A stretch of DNA of 64,000 nucleotides from Cunninghamia lanceolata (Eukaryota > Streptophyta > Pinopsida > Cupressales > Cupressaceae), in contig BSBN01000233.1 of assembly GCA_027924645.1 (NCBI GenBank), positions 9,690,501 through 9,754,500 on the forward strand, given 5' to 3'. The notes under the pieces are model-generated. The model did no database searches. It saw nothing but the letters and a program-made list of their open reading frames with translations, and was not told where the DNA came from. Positions 35,901 to 46,629 of the stretch are shown here, one piece after another. Both the position numbers and the translations under genes were made by a program. The first letter of the stretch is position 1, and every line of letters begins with the position of its first letter.

Positions 35901-35952
35901 ATAACAGTAATGTAATTAGTCACAAGAACAGAATAAAAAGGTGGTCATCACA

Positions 35953-36814
35953 CTACTCATCCACCCAAGCTTGGGTTAGATGTAATATCCTGCCTGTGAA
36001 TGGATCTATGGAGATATCCTCCTGTATGGTGAGATCCGGTGCAGAGATAGTATCATTGTATATCTTTTTCTCTTCATATTCTTTAGCCATTACCTTTCCA
36101 TCATCTTTCTTCAGTTGTGCTGGGATGGAGATGCAATCAAAGGTCTTGATTTGATTAAGTGTCAACCTTTGGTATCTTCTTCTTTGGGCTTTAGCTTCAT
36201 CTTCACAACCCGCCCAGAAATCTTCAAGATTCCTTTGGTGAATGGGCTGTCCCATGATCTTCTGCATCCTTCCATAAGGATCATATGATCTTATCAATGG
36301 AAATGGCTGGAAATTCATCATTGTTAAGCCAGCTATGGCTTTCTTAATATTTTCACTATCTGGGCACATATACCAGCCCATTGTGACTGGAAACAAAACT
36401 GGTGGAAGCTTGTTGTTTGCCTTATAGGCATTCAATATTGTAGAGATTTGTCTCATGAACTCCATTAACACTACAACATCAGTTGGATATCTTGGGAGCA
36501 TGAGAGGGTGCTCTATAAATCCTTCAATCCTAATGTATGAAAAAGTGGCAAACTAAATGAACTAGGCCCCATGCCTGTATATTACCTCCTGATCTTCCAT
36601 GCTCAGCCTCTTGGTTCTATCTTCTTCCATTGTTCTCACAAAATGCATAGAAAATGCATCATTTACTAGATTGGAATCCTGGAGGTAGTTCACCCTTTGC
36701 AGTTGGGGATGATGATACCATATATCTGCATCATTGGTTGTGCCTCCAATTTTTCCATCTGTGATCAAGGCATCAAATGTACCCTTATAGGCACATGAAT
36801 AAACTATATATGAT
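35953..36814 (-). pseudogene. U3 gene in the solo LTR, middle part
   Basis: Lies between E and D. Encodes MLPRYPTDVVVLMEFMRQ, PYDPYGRMQKIMGQPIHQR and TGRILHLTQAWVDE, matching the A copies residue by residue in places. The TAG just after VDE lies in the CTACT target duplication of E, so that stop predates E's insertion. D interrupts the gene at 36815. Confidence 0.85.
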
Positions 36815-37907
36815 TGTTGATAACTAAGAGGGGGGGGGTGAATCAGTTATCCTAATTGTTTCTTCTTTTGAACTTTCTTATTAAGCAAAGCAACATTGAG
36901 TTAAACAAACAAACATTATCATGAAATGAGAAACACATGACACAGTATTTTTGACGTGGAAACCTGGTTAAGGGAGAAAACCACAGGGTGATTAACCCAA
37001 AGATTATTCTCTGTTAGAAGAATAAGGAGTTACAAAAATGGCACTTGCCAATTAGGGCTCACTGCCCGAGCACACTGCTCACAAAGAGGCCCACTGCCTA
37101 CAAGGAGACACACTATCTACAAAGAATGTTATACAATACTTGAACTGATTGGAAGCACCTACATATGCTAGGGTTTAGTTTCGGTTAGGCTCAGTACACT
37201 GATCTGCTGCACTTCATCTTTCCTCTGTTCTTTATTCTGCTATCTTTTCACATACCGGATCTTTCTTACTACTTCTGCTCTAATCTGTACTTATTCGCAT
37301 ACACTATCACACCATCACAACTTTCACAACTAAATCCATCCTCTATATATATCCGCACAAGTAATTTCATCACCTTTCTAGTCGGCATCCGGAACAGTCT
37401 GGTTTCTTACAAGCTCTGTTCTGTCAGCTGAATCCTTGCTCACCAAGCAATGCGGATCAAGCATATACTTGTAGATATCATTAGTCATGTTGGCCAAACA
37501 TGATTCATGTCTTCACAACCTTTACCATCAACAGTAACATATCCGGAAAAGATTCTGATGCTCTGTCAGTCAGTTCTTCTTTCTGTTCTCATTGTCTTTC
37601 AGGAATCCGGTACTCAACTATTCATATCTTTTTCTTTGTCCATCACCGGAGGCTAAATCCTTGGAATATACTACTCAAGGTAGTCCTCTTGACTCCCCCA
37701 AATCCGCACTACACCAAGACACTTCCTCTGAGAGGTCCGGACCAATCTGTCGGACCTTGCCACATGCTCTGTTCTTATTCATCGGACCATAACAGTTCTT
37801 CATCCTGACTTCCGGTAGAGGCACACCATGACTTGCGGATATGTGGGATGACCTTTGTTGCCATCAATGACAACAACCATGAATCCATATAGTGTCTCTT
37901 GCCAACA
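36815..37907 (-). repeat. Left LTR of element D (3' LTR in element sense)
   Basis: 1,093 bp; same sequence as 43287-44375 with only a few percent differences, including a longer G run near 36830. Confidence 0.95.
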
Positions 37908-37919
37908 ATCTCCCCCTTT
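37908..37919 (-). promoter_or_regulatory. Polypurine tract of element D
   Basis: The minus strand reads AAAGGGGGAGAT immediately before the 3' LTR start at 37907. Confidence 0.88.
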
Positions 37920-38140
37920 GGCATTGATGGCAATACTTAGTGAAAAAATGACTAAGTGTTTACACTATGCTCCCCCTTTGCTGATGCTCTATCTTTATAT
38001 ACAATTTCTGGAACTCCCCCTTAGTTGGATTCCTCATTTTTCACTACTCCTCACTCCCCCTTTGACATCAATGGCAAAGGGTGAGGTCCGCACACCAAAT
38101 TTTTCAAAAAATTTCTATACATAGCCGCATATTTACATAC

Positions 38141-41100
38141 TCACATGAACTGAAGAATGTCTACAAAAGATGTCTTCAGTTGGATCAGTTCTGTAGCCCA
38201 ACTTTGCTTCATTCTATCCAAAATTGAAATGTGACCACTCAACAAAAATGCAAAAGCTTCTGCCCTCTTGAGATCTATCGGATCATTTGTTTGGGCGGTA
38301 GTTTGAGCATCACTGATGGCCTCATGCATACTTTCTAACTTAGGGACTATAATCCTTCTAAGTTCTCCCATCCGGTTAGTGATATTCTTCCTTTCCTTCT
38401 CAAAGTTCTTTATTGCATTTGTGATTGCAATAGTTTAACATTCTTGATTTACTATGGAAGAGAGAGGATCAAAACTTTCAGACAAACTTTGTAGTTTGTC
38501 CTGTTCCGCTTTTATTTTCTTATCTATTTCTACTGTTGCCTTTGACCAGGAGATACAAAATTTGTAAATATCACCGCCATCCTTAAGAGCATTTTCTAAG
38601 CTCTTTATTCCAATACTCATATTTCTCATATCGTTAAAGATTAATCCTAATACTTCTGAAAATCTTTTATCCAAAAATTGCTTCCGGACCTTTTATTCAG
38701 CTGATTTTTCTAGAGAATCAAAATGTGTATCAACACTGCTGACTAAGGTTTTGAGATTACTGGAAGAGGAGGCTGTTGGATCTATCTGGATTGATGGCAT
38801 GATCTTTTCAAGCACTCCAGAAGCAGCCTCTATCAACTCACAGTCTTCCATATGAGACTTTAGGAGTTTTTCATTTGCCTTAGCATTTGCAAATGAAGCT
38901 ATCTTCATTGTCTGTACCAGAGAGAGAGAGTCAAAGTCGAATGGGCCTTTTAGAAGCTCCGGTTCATCAATCTCTAAAGTTTCTTAGCTTAGAAACTTTT
39001 GAACAGTTTGTGCAGTGTCTCTTGCCGGAGACAAATGTTACTTTTGAACAGTTTGTGCAGTGTCTCTTGCCGGAGACAAATGTTTCTTTTCTTCTGCAGT
39101 TTTGTCCTTAGGAGTCTTATCTCCTTCCACATTCTTACCACTTACAGTTGTGGTTTTCTCTATTGGATTCTTCTCTTTCTCTGCATCCTTGGTGCTATCA
39201 ACCTCTTTTTCTTTTTCTACTACTTCTTTCTCCTGTAATTTTTCTTCTTCTTGGGATCCGGAGACTGTAGGAGAAGCTGGAGAAGAGATGTTAGCCTGTT
39301 CTGGTGGCACTTCTTCCGGAGCAGATGATTCCAAGTCCGCAGCTGTTTCTGCACCTAAGTCCTCTGTAATAGGAATATTAAACCTTTTGTATGTATTCCA
39401 GAGAATCTCTTCAGTGTCCTTGGCTACTTTGTCTGTCTCACCAAGCATAAGCTGATTCATCCTTGCTTTGCTTCTAAATTCATCCTTACAGTCCTTGAAT
39501 ACCATGTTCATGGTTTTGTGATCAATTGAGGGATATAGCTGAATAGCTATCTGTTCCCTAATCTCAAGGTCTTTTGCCATGGCATTGTTCTTTCTTATTT
39601 CTAGTTCCATCTCTAGGCTCTTTGGGATTTCAGAGATAATCTCAATAAAAGCTTTATTGTAGATGTTCAAGTACCTTATTATAGCTTCCTACAGGATCTT
39701 TTGATCTGCCTCATTGTAGTCATCATAGAATTCAGCCACCGGTTGAAGGTTCCCATCCACAGTGACTGATTTGACTACACTGTCTAGAGACAGGGTGGGC
39801 TTTTCAGAAAATTCTTCTATCATTTCTTCCTTGTCTCGGCCAGAAGAGGGTTTACCAGATCCTTTCTTTTTCTGTTTCTTTATTTCTTTCACTCCCTCAT
39901 CTGACTCAGTTTCTTCTTCATCCTTTTGGCTTTGATAAGCTCTTGAGGCTTTTGTCTTGGATCTCTTACCGGATCCCTGGACTTCCAGTTTTGAGCTTTT
40001 GGTTTTGATAGGTGTGGATCCTTTAGATGATCTGGTCTGGGTTGAGGATTCCACCGGAGCACTTTTCTTGCTTTTCTTTTCTGCCTCTTTCTTTTCTTCC
40101 TCAGATTTTCTTCTCTTTTCCCAGCTGGCAGCAAGTGCCTCTTTTGAGATGCCTAGGCCTTGAGCAATATGCTCTACTTCTTTTCTCACCTTCCTCTTTA
40201 TCTCAAGTTCCCTGAGTTCTACATGTATCTTTACACTCAGCTCCTCAAAGGTTCCAAACTTTTTTGCCTTTGGATCTTTGGGCTGACTTAGCATGTGTTG
40301 AACATGCAGCTCCACTATTTGTTCATCCACTTCATACCCCATGGGCATGATCCATATAGTTCTTAGTTCTACTGCCTCCATTAGACACTGATCTATTTCT
40401 ACCATGAAGCATACTGTGTCTTTGTACTTTTCAACAAGGGATTGGGGTATTCTTTCTCTTGCATGCATCATGCTTTGGAAGTTCTTGAAATATCCCCATA
40501 GAGCTGTATTTCTTGCTTTAGCATCCCCAAGTCCATGCAAATAGTCTCTGATTTGGATGGCAACCGGTCTGTCATTCTGCCATATCCATCCACTGGATCT
40601 GGGAAGCTCATTCATGTAGTAAAAGAAGAGACAAAGGATCAGATTGCCATACTTGAAGGAGTTTTTCTTGTCCTTCTTAATCTTCTGCAGATTTTCAAAA
40701 AGTTGGTTTACAAGAAGCTCACACAAGTCATAGTCTGCATTCTCCTTTAACATTTGATAAGCTGTGTAGATTGCAGTTTCCGGTATTGAATTTTCCCTAC
40801 TGGAGTGATAGATTTTGTAACCAATTATCATAGATGCAAATTTGACATCCGGTTCAGTGATGTCATCAACTGTCATAGCTCTCTTGTCAAACTTGGATCC
40901 GGTTGCATCACTAACTGTCTGATTTTTGACAGACTTGAGAACGGGTAATCCACCGGATGAGTGCAGACCGGTTACAGCCCTAATTGCATCTTTGGTGATC
41001 TTGAAGGGCTTGTTCAACCATAGGAAGTTGTCATGTACTCTACTTAGTACATACCGGACCCATTCATCTTCTTCAAAACAGGGGAAATGAATGCACTGTG

Positions 41101-41368
41101 CAAAGTGTTTGTCCTGGATGGCTTTGTACTGAGGTTTGATCTCGAAGGAGTCATCTATCAATTGTTTGTGATAGATATCCATCAGTTTTGATTCTCCAAA
41201 GTCTTCAAAATTTGCATGGATGTAAATCTTAATGTCTTCCGTATGTAATACACCATGTGGAACACTAGAGAAGGCTCCTAGTGGATCTACCTCCAATGAC
41301 TTGTATGGATGTTTCTTAAATTCAGGTCGGGGCCTGTCTGAGATTTTTACTATATTTGGAGTAGCCAT
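38141..41368 (-). pseudogene. ORF1 of element D (about 1,075 codons, unknown function)
   Basis: A single frame from ATG 41368 to 38141 with no frameshift but stops at 39689, 39038, about 38984, 38693 and 38435. The longest intact part is 559 codons. The N-terminal half looks globular (PRPEFKKHPYKSLEVDPLG, WVRYVLSRVHDNFLW, KITKDAIRAVTGLHSSGG, LRTIWIMPMGYEVDE). Then comes a Lys/Ser/Glu-rich region with basic clusters, an acidic PVE-rich stretch, and helical C-terminal segments. The layout parallels the U3 gene of A, and blocks such as I..VTGL against I..TFGLP and WIMPMGYEVD against LMLPRYPTDV may reflect distant common origin. Element F has an old copy. I do not recognise a known enzyme. Confidence 0.8.
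39001..39090 (-). repeat. 45-bp in-frame tandem duplication in D ORF1
   Basis: 39001-39045 and 39046-39090 are near-identical, and 45 bp is 15 codons. In translation HLSPARDTAQTVQK appears twice; the duplication is followed by a TAA in one copy. Confidence 0.9.
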
Positions 41369-42131
41369 TTCTTCAAAAGATTTGTAGCAAGATATCGGAG
41401 TTGAAAAATACCTTTTGTGTCTTCAGTTACACGGAGTGGCTGGATTGATTTCTGTATGTAATGACTTTGGCAAGAGATCTTCGGTGAACTTGATGAATTT
41501 TGTTGCAGAGCTCCGCTTTTCGCTTCTTCTAGGATGTGGAATGATCAAGTGATGGTTGAGAAATCCCTTATATCATTTTGCAAACCCTAATATCTGTTTG
41601 CAATAAATGCTCCACCTATATTATTCCGGTTTGCCTTATCCGGATAGCTTGGAGTATCCCGGATCAGTCCTGATCTATGAACATCATACGGATCTTTCAA
41701 TCATGAATAAATCAAGGTGACATATTACAAGAACATCCCAAACATTCTGTCCAGTCCGCAGAGTAAAATAATGTACTTCCAGATCTCTCCGGACCCTTTT
41801 GTAGTCCTCTGGACCCTTTTGTAGTCCTCTGTCATTCCAGAGCATCTCCCGGAACAGGTCTTACTTGATCGATCACAACTTCTTTACATCTTCATGCGGA
41901 CCTCTGAAATCTTGTCTGGATCATCTTAGGACTTATATCTTCAAACCCTTTGCTCCGCATCTTGTGTCATATCCAGCATCACTTGATTGGCTGGGGGAAC
42001 AAGATTTTCTTTGAGTCTCCCCCTGAGCCAGAGCTCACTTTTTAATTTTCAGAAGGAATATCAGCACCAGAATCTGGTGCAGATCCAGTTTCTATATTCT
42101 CTGAACTTTTCTTTACCCAAATCTTGCTCAT

Positions 42132-43220
42132 CTAATTCCTAACTTCATCTGCATTCATCTTTTGTTTACCCTTGTCTTGATTCTGATTATACACCAGACC
42201 TCTTTTGTCCTGATTCTTGCTTCTACAGACTTTAGCATTATGACCGGACCTATTACAGATTTGGCAAATAACATTTCTTTGCATATTTGACTGATAACCT
42301 CTTGATCTGCATTGATTAGCCATATGACCTACTCTATTGCATGTAAAGCATCTACCTTTGAATGATTTGTTTACTTGCATATTTCTGCATTCATGAGACT
42401 TGTGTCCATACCTTTTGCAGTTAAAGCACTGTCCGGAGAAGGATGGATTAGTTTGATTCATTTTTTTTCTGCACTAATTAGCTTTGTGACCAAAGTGATT
42501 GCAGCTGTGGCAGTATCCATTGAAAGATGGATATCTTTGAGCATTGGGCTGTCTTACCAGAGGTCTTTCAGGCCTATTCCTTGGATTTTCTGATCCAAAA
42601 TTCTTTTGACTGGATTCGAAGCTTTCTCCTTTCTCATATCCCAAACTGTACTTGTCATCTGTCTTCTTTTGACTTGCAAGAAGTACTTCAAGTTGGGCAG
42701 AACTTATCTTGAATTTATCTTTATATTCATTTGTTGTTTGAAGATCTCTTTTGAGAGAGACAATTTGATTCTCAAGTTTTTCTTCATTATCTTTGGCATC
42801 TTCAAGATCATATTCAAGATGTCTGATAATCCTGTCCATCTGGTGGCATTCTTCTGATTTCTCTTTAAGAGATTGTCTTAGATTGTCTTCATCTTTTCTT
42901 TTTTCTTCAATCTCTTGAGTAAACTTTATAGTTCCTGATTCCATTTCATGTCTTAACATAATGACTTCTTTTGATAACTTTTCACATAACTTGGTTTTCT
43001 CAGTCAATTCTTCATTAGTATTGCTTTCTTCAGTTTGGCTTGCTAATTGTTGGAGCAGCTCCTTTCTCTTTTTCATAGAGAGACTTAATTTGTCTTTTAG
43101 TTCTCTCATGAATTCATCAGCCTGTTTGAGTCTTTCCTTTAATTCATTGACTTCAGAATTTGATTGTTCAAGATCCTCAAGGGCAGTCTTGAGTTGCTCC
43201 CTTAAACCATATGCATCCAT
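42132..43220 (-). pseudogene. Gag of element D: coiled coil plus four zinc knuckles, one amber stop
   Basis: From 43220 the first ~200 residues are heptad-like (LEDLEQSNSEVNELKERLKQ). Then come four knuckles of CX2CX4HX4C type: CHSCNHFGHKAN-stop-C, CFNCKRYGHKSHEC, CFTCNRVGHMANQC and CQICNRSGHNAKVC, and a Lys-rich end at 42132. The TAG at 42474-42476 lies at the last variable position of knuckle 1, where knuckle 3 has Gln, so CAG to TAG explains it. Without that stop the frame is 362 codons. No capsid fold of the usual gypsy or copia kind is obvious. Confidence 0.85.
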
Positions 43221-43272
43221 TTGAATTCCCAGATCTTCCTCAAGCTGTTAGGCTCTATTAGGAGGAACCTTG

Positions 43273-43284
43273 CTCTGATACCAA
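43273..43284 (-). promoter_or_regulatory. Primer binding site of element D
   Basis: The minus strand reads TGGTATCAGAGC two bases inside the 5' LTR end, the standard initiator-Met-tRNA complement. Confidence 0.92.
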
Positions 43285-43286
43285 TT

Positions 43287-44375
43287 GTTGATAACTGAGA
43301 GGGGGGGTGAATCAATTATCCTAATTGTTTCTTCTTTTGAACTTTCTTATTAAGCAAAGCAGCATTAAGTTAAACAAACAAACATTATCATGAAATGAGA
43401 AACACATGACACAGTATTTTTGACATGGAAACCCGGTTAAGGGAGAAAACCACGGGGTGATTAACCCAAAGATTATTCTCTGTTAGAAGAATAAGGAGTT
43501 ACAAAAATGGCACTTGCCAATTAGGGCTCACTACCCGAGCACACTGCTCACAAAGAGGCCCACTGCCTACAAGGAGACACACTGTCTACAAAGAATGTTA
43601 TACAATACTTGAACTGATTGGAAGCACCTACATATGCTAGGGTTCAGTTCCGGTTAGGCTCAGTACACTGATCTGCTGCACTTCATCTTTCCTTTGTTCT
43701 TTATTCTGCTATCTTTTCACATACCGGATCTTTCTTACTACTTCTACTCTGATCTGTACTTATTCGCATACACTATCACACCATCACAACTTTCACAACT
43801 AAATCCATCCTCTATATATATCTGCACAAGTAATTTCATCACCTTTCTAGTCGGCATCCGGAACAGTCTGGTTTCTTACAAGCTCTGTTCTGTCTGCTGA
43901 ATCCTTGCTCACCAAGCAATGCGGATCAAGCATATACTTGTAGATATCATTAGTCATGTTGGCCAAACATGATTCATGCCTTCACAACCTTTACCATCAA
44001 CAATAACATATCCGAAAAAGATTCTGATGCTCTGTCAGTTAGTTCTTCCTTCTGTTCTCATTGTCTTTCAGGAATCTGGTACTCAGCTATTCATATCTTT
44101 TTCTTTGTCCATCACCGGAGGCTAAATCCTTGTATATACTACTCAAGGTAGTCCTCTTGACTTCCCCAAATCCACACTGCACCAAGGTACTTCCTCTGAG
44201 AGGTCCGGACCAATCTGTCGGACCTTGCCACATGCTCTGTTCTTGTTCACCGGACCATAACAGTTCTTCATCCTGACTTCCGGTAGAGGCACACCATGAC
44301 TTGTAGATATGTGGGATGACCTTTGTTGCCATCAATGACAACAACCATGAATCCATATAGTGTCTCTTGCCAACA
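43287..44375 (-). repeat. Right LTR of element D (5' LTR in element sense)
   Basis: 1,089 bp, starts TGTTGATAACTGAG and ends TTGCCAACA; followed by target duplication ATGAT. Confidence 0.95.
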
Positions 44376-45098
44376 ATGATGTCATGTAGAAGGAATAATC
44401 TGGACCTCCCAGATTCATCAGCTGCTCATCTAGAGCATCACTTATCATTTTAGCCCACATAGGCTTGCTATCTATGTATAGGCACATCAGTATGACTACA
44501 TACATCCAGTCCTTGAAACTTCCAGCATCAGGCTGGCCTATTACTCTGATCAACAGTGCTATCATGTATTGGTACTCATCGTCGAAGTCATATTTATATA
44601 GATGAATCAGAAGTTTAGCTACCGCCGGATATGGACTATTCTTCGCCCTCCATTGATACATCTTCTTCTGAGCAGACTTCTTATTATTCTCATACTCTAC
44701 TTCTAATTTCTTTAGATCTATGTTGGCAACCTTCTTACCCATTGGCAAACCAAATGTAGCAGCAATACCCTTAATTGACAGATCAACATATGTTCTGCCG
44801 TGCTTTTCTACCCTCCTAGTTTCTGGGTTGTAGTTCCTTGCACATTGTATCACCAGCTCAGGGGTTTCAATAGAATACGGGAAACCAGCTGCACTCCACA
44901 TTCCTGATACAAATACTGCATCCAACAAGGTGCTACTACTCTTAGATCATCATTCATTTTGACTAACCAGGCTGCCAGATTTGTATTCCCTTGGTGTGTA
45001 TCAGTGATGGCTCCATACTTGAATTGGACACCCTCAGGATGAGCAAACATAGGCTTCAAGAATTCAGCCTCTAACTTTGCTAATCTTTTATCTGCCAT
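44376..45098 (-). pseudogene. U3 gene in the solo LTR, N-terminal part
   Basis: Start codon at 45098 (MADKRLAKLEAEFLKPMF), in the position of MAEK in A's copies, and here codon 5 is Arg rather than TGA. It continues VQFKYGAITDTHQGNTNLAA, FVSGMWSAAGFPYS and LSIKGIAATFGLPMG to EQLMNLGGPD, where D interrupts. A frame break lies near 44935. This is the best guide to the ancestral N-terminus in the window. Confidence 0.85.
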
Positions 45099-45104
45099 GA
45101 GTGC

Positions 45105-45304
45105 CTGCAATTAACACAACTTGGTCTTACAATTGATACATATACAAGCATGCATATACATTACATATTAATTATTCATCATGCATACTACTCTTCTTTC
45201 CACACTTCATTTATCCTGACATGCATAATTAGAATTTCAAACCAAAAGACCTCATGATACCTAGATATGCAGAACATGACAACAAGAGGGTTTCAATTAC
45301 TTAC
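45105..45304 (-). other. Putative intron upstream of the U3 gene in the solo LTR
   Basis: Donor CAA/GTAAGT (45307-45299) and acceptor TTGCAG/GCACTC (to 45105), 200 bp, 6 bp before the ATG. Both splice signals survive although the intron body differs in length and sequence from A's. Confidence 0.6.
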
Positions 45305-45499
45305 TTGATGCGCTTATCCTCTTACTTATACTCCAAATTATCCAAAAGTGATCTTGATACTTCTAATAATCAATTTCTTCATTCTACTGTAAGCTACCGG
45401 ATAGGATGTTGTTCGTCTGAAGGTTTGGAAGCTTTGCTCTATGTAAAAACTGGTTTGTCACAATGTAAATGTAAAATACCTTATAAATTCACTTTTAAC

Positions 45500-46480
45500 C
45501 CCCTGAATCAGGTCACTTAGGGTAAAATTCGGGCAAATCTATTATAATCATTAAGTTTCCACATGGAAACCTGCAAAGGTTGCCAGGTATGAGCATCGCG
45601 TTAACCATTAGCGGGATACACCTACCATATTAATGAGCATTCAATGTCGCATGGCAAGAAGAGGAGGATGATCATTTGAAATATCGGGTGATGTTTTGAA
45701 TATCAAGTGATATTCAAAATATCGGGCCTCGTAATATGATCATCCGGGTCTTTGTGGGAAACGCCTATGTCGATATATCGGGTTATTTTCAAACCATCGA
45801 GTCATGTGATAAAAGATCAGGTGATGTTCAAAATATCAGGTGATGTTTTGAAAAGGATGATTACCCTATATACTGCTTAAGTAACTTCTCTCGGAATATC
45901 ATGATGATGTCACCATGATATTATCTTAGTCTATCGTTGAAGTACTATGATGTCATCGTCATGTTTTATGAAAGGGTGATTTTTTGAAATATACCTCCGC
46001 GAGGTAAACATGATGATGATGTCCTCATCATGTTGATTCCTTCATTTATCAATTTTGGATGATGTCATCAGGATAAAAGCTCAGGGTGATATTTTGCGAT
46101 AGGATGATATTTGAAAGATAAGGTTATATTCCAAATATCAGGTGATGTTTCGAAATATCATCCTCGCGGAATACATGTTGTTATTTGATAGGTAAGTATC
46201 ACAAGCACCTAAATTTGATGTCCAGATGTTTAGAGCAAATGAATTTATTGGGTGATATTATTGGATCGGGGTGATCTTTCATAAGATGACTGATCTTGAG
46301 AAATATGATCCTCCCCTCAGAATATCAGGTTTGACCAGATCTTTGACTCATCATAACTTTTGTTCCCTAAAGAATATCAGGGTGATCCAAAAGGCAAACC
46401 TACTTGAAATTTTGTGTTCTATGTACCCATGAGGTTATTGACATGAAAATTTAACTTTGAAAAAACTGACCTCATCATGA
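45500..46480 (-). promoter_or_regulatory. U3 control region of the solo LTR
   Basis: Same style as A's (GATGATGTCATCAGGATA, AAATATCAGGTGATGTT repeated). The TGACGTCA cores are here TGATGTCA, consistent with CpG decay. No open frame of interest. Confidence 0.45.
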
Positions 46481-46629
46481 TGACTTACCTAGTCCCACTA
46501 TGCAGGATCATCTGCACTGTCTTACTTTTACCAGACCGCCAGCAAGCAGAAAACACAAGAAAAGCCAAACAAAAGTTGGGTCCCTGTTTTGTCAAGTCAA
46601 AATGGGGCATGTTGTGTAGCCACACAACA

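Larger units (their letters stand above)
30900..35952. mobile_element. Element E: 5,053-bp TG..CA insertion, no coding capacity seen
   Basis: Begins TGTCATGCCCAC and ends GTGGTCATCACA; the reverse complement of the end is TGTGATGACCAC, so the termini are 12-bp imperfect inverted repeats. A perfect target duplication CTACT flanks it (30895-30899, 35953-35957). I found no internal pair of LTRs, no primer site and no RT or gag motif. It is best read as a large solo LTR or a non-coding LTR derivative of a family not otherwise in the window. It holds an AT microsatellite and strong GC-rich hairpins. Orientation is unknown. Confidence 0.75.
36815..44375 (-). mobile_element. Element D: 7,561-bp LTR element without pol
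   Basis: LTRs 36815-37907 and 43287-44375, TGTTG..CAACA, with target duplication ATGAT (36810-36814, 44376-44380). Primer site for initiator Met tRNA next to the right LTR, polypurine tract next to the left LTR, so transcription runs right to left. Inside are a coiled-coil/zinc-knuckle gag and a long ORF1; no protease, RT, RNase H or integrase is seen. The Met-tRNA-type primer site fits Ty1/copia elements but does not prove it. Extra copies of the CTCCCCCTTTG polypurine-type motif recur near 37967-37979, 38015-38023 and 38053-38061. Confidence 0.92.
27178..46629 (-). repeat. Solo LTR of the A family, split by elements E and D
   Basis: Starts TGTTGATCATG at 27178 and ends CACAACA at 46629, with a perfect 5-bp target duplication CTACC on both sides (27173-27177, 46630-46634). 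After removing E and D and their target duplications it is about 6.83 kb, the length of A's LTR. It contains the same parts: TATA box 27992-28000, palindrome 28106-28121, U3 gene, intron and control region. No internal region remains, so LTR-LTR recombination removed it. It is much more diverged from A's LTRs than they are from each other. Confidence 0.92.

Noticed and set aside
43273..43284. tRNA-like match as a tRNA gene
   Set aside because: Only a 12-base complement of the tRNA 3' end beside an LTR, that is a primer binding site; no cloverleaf.
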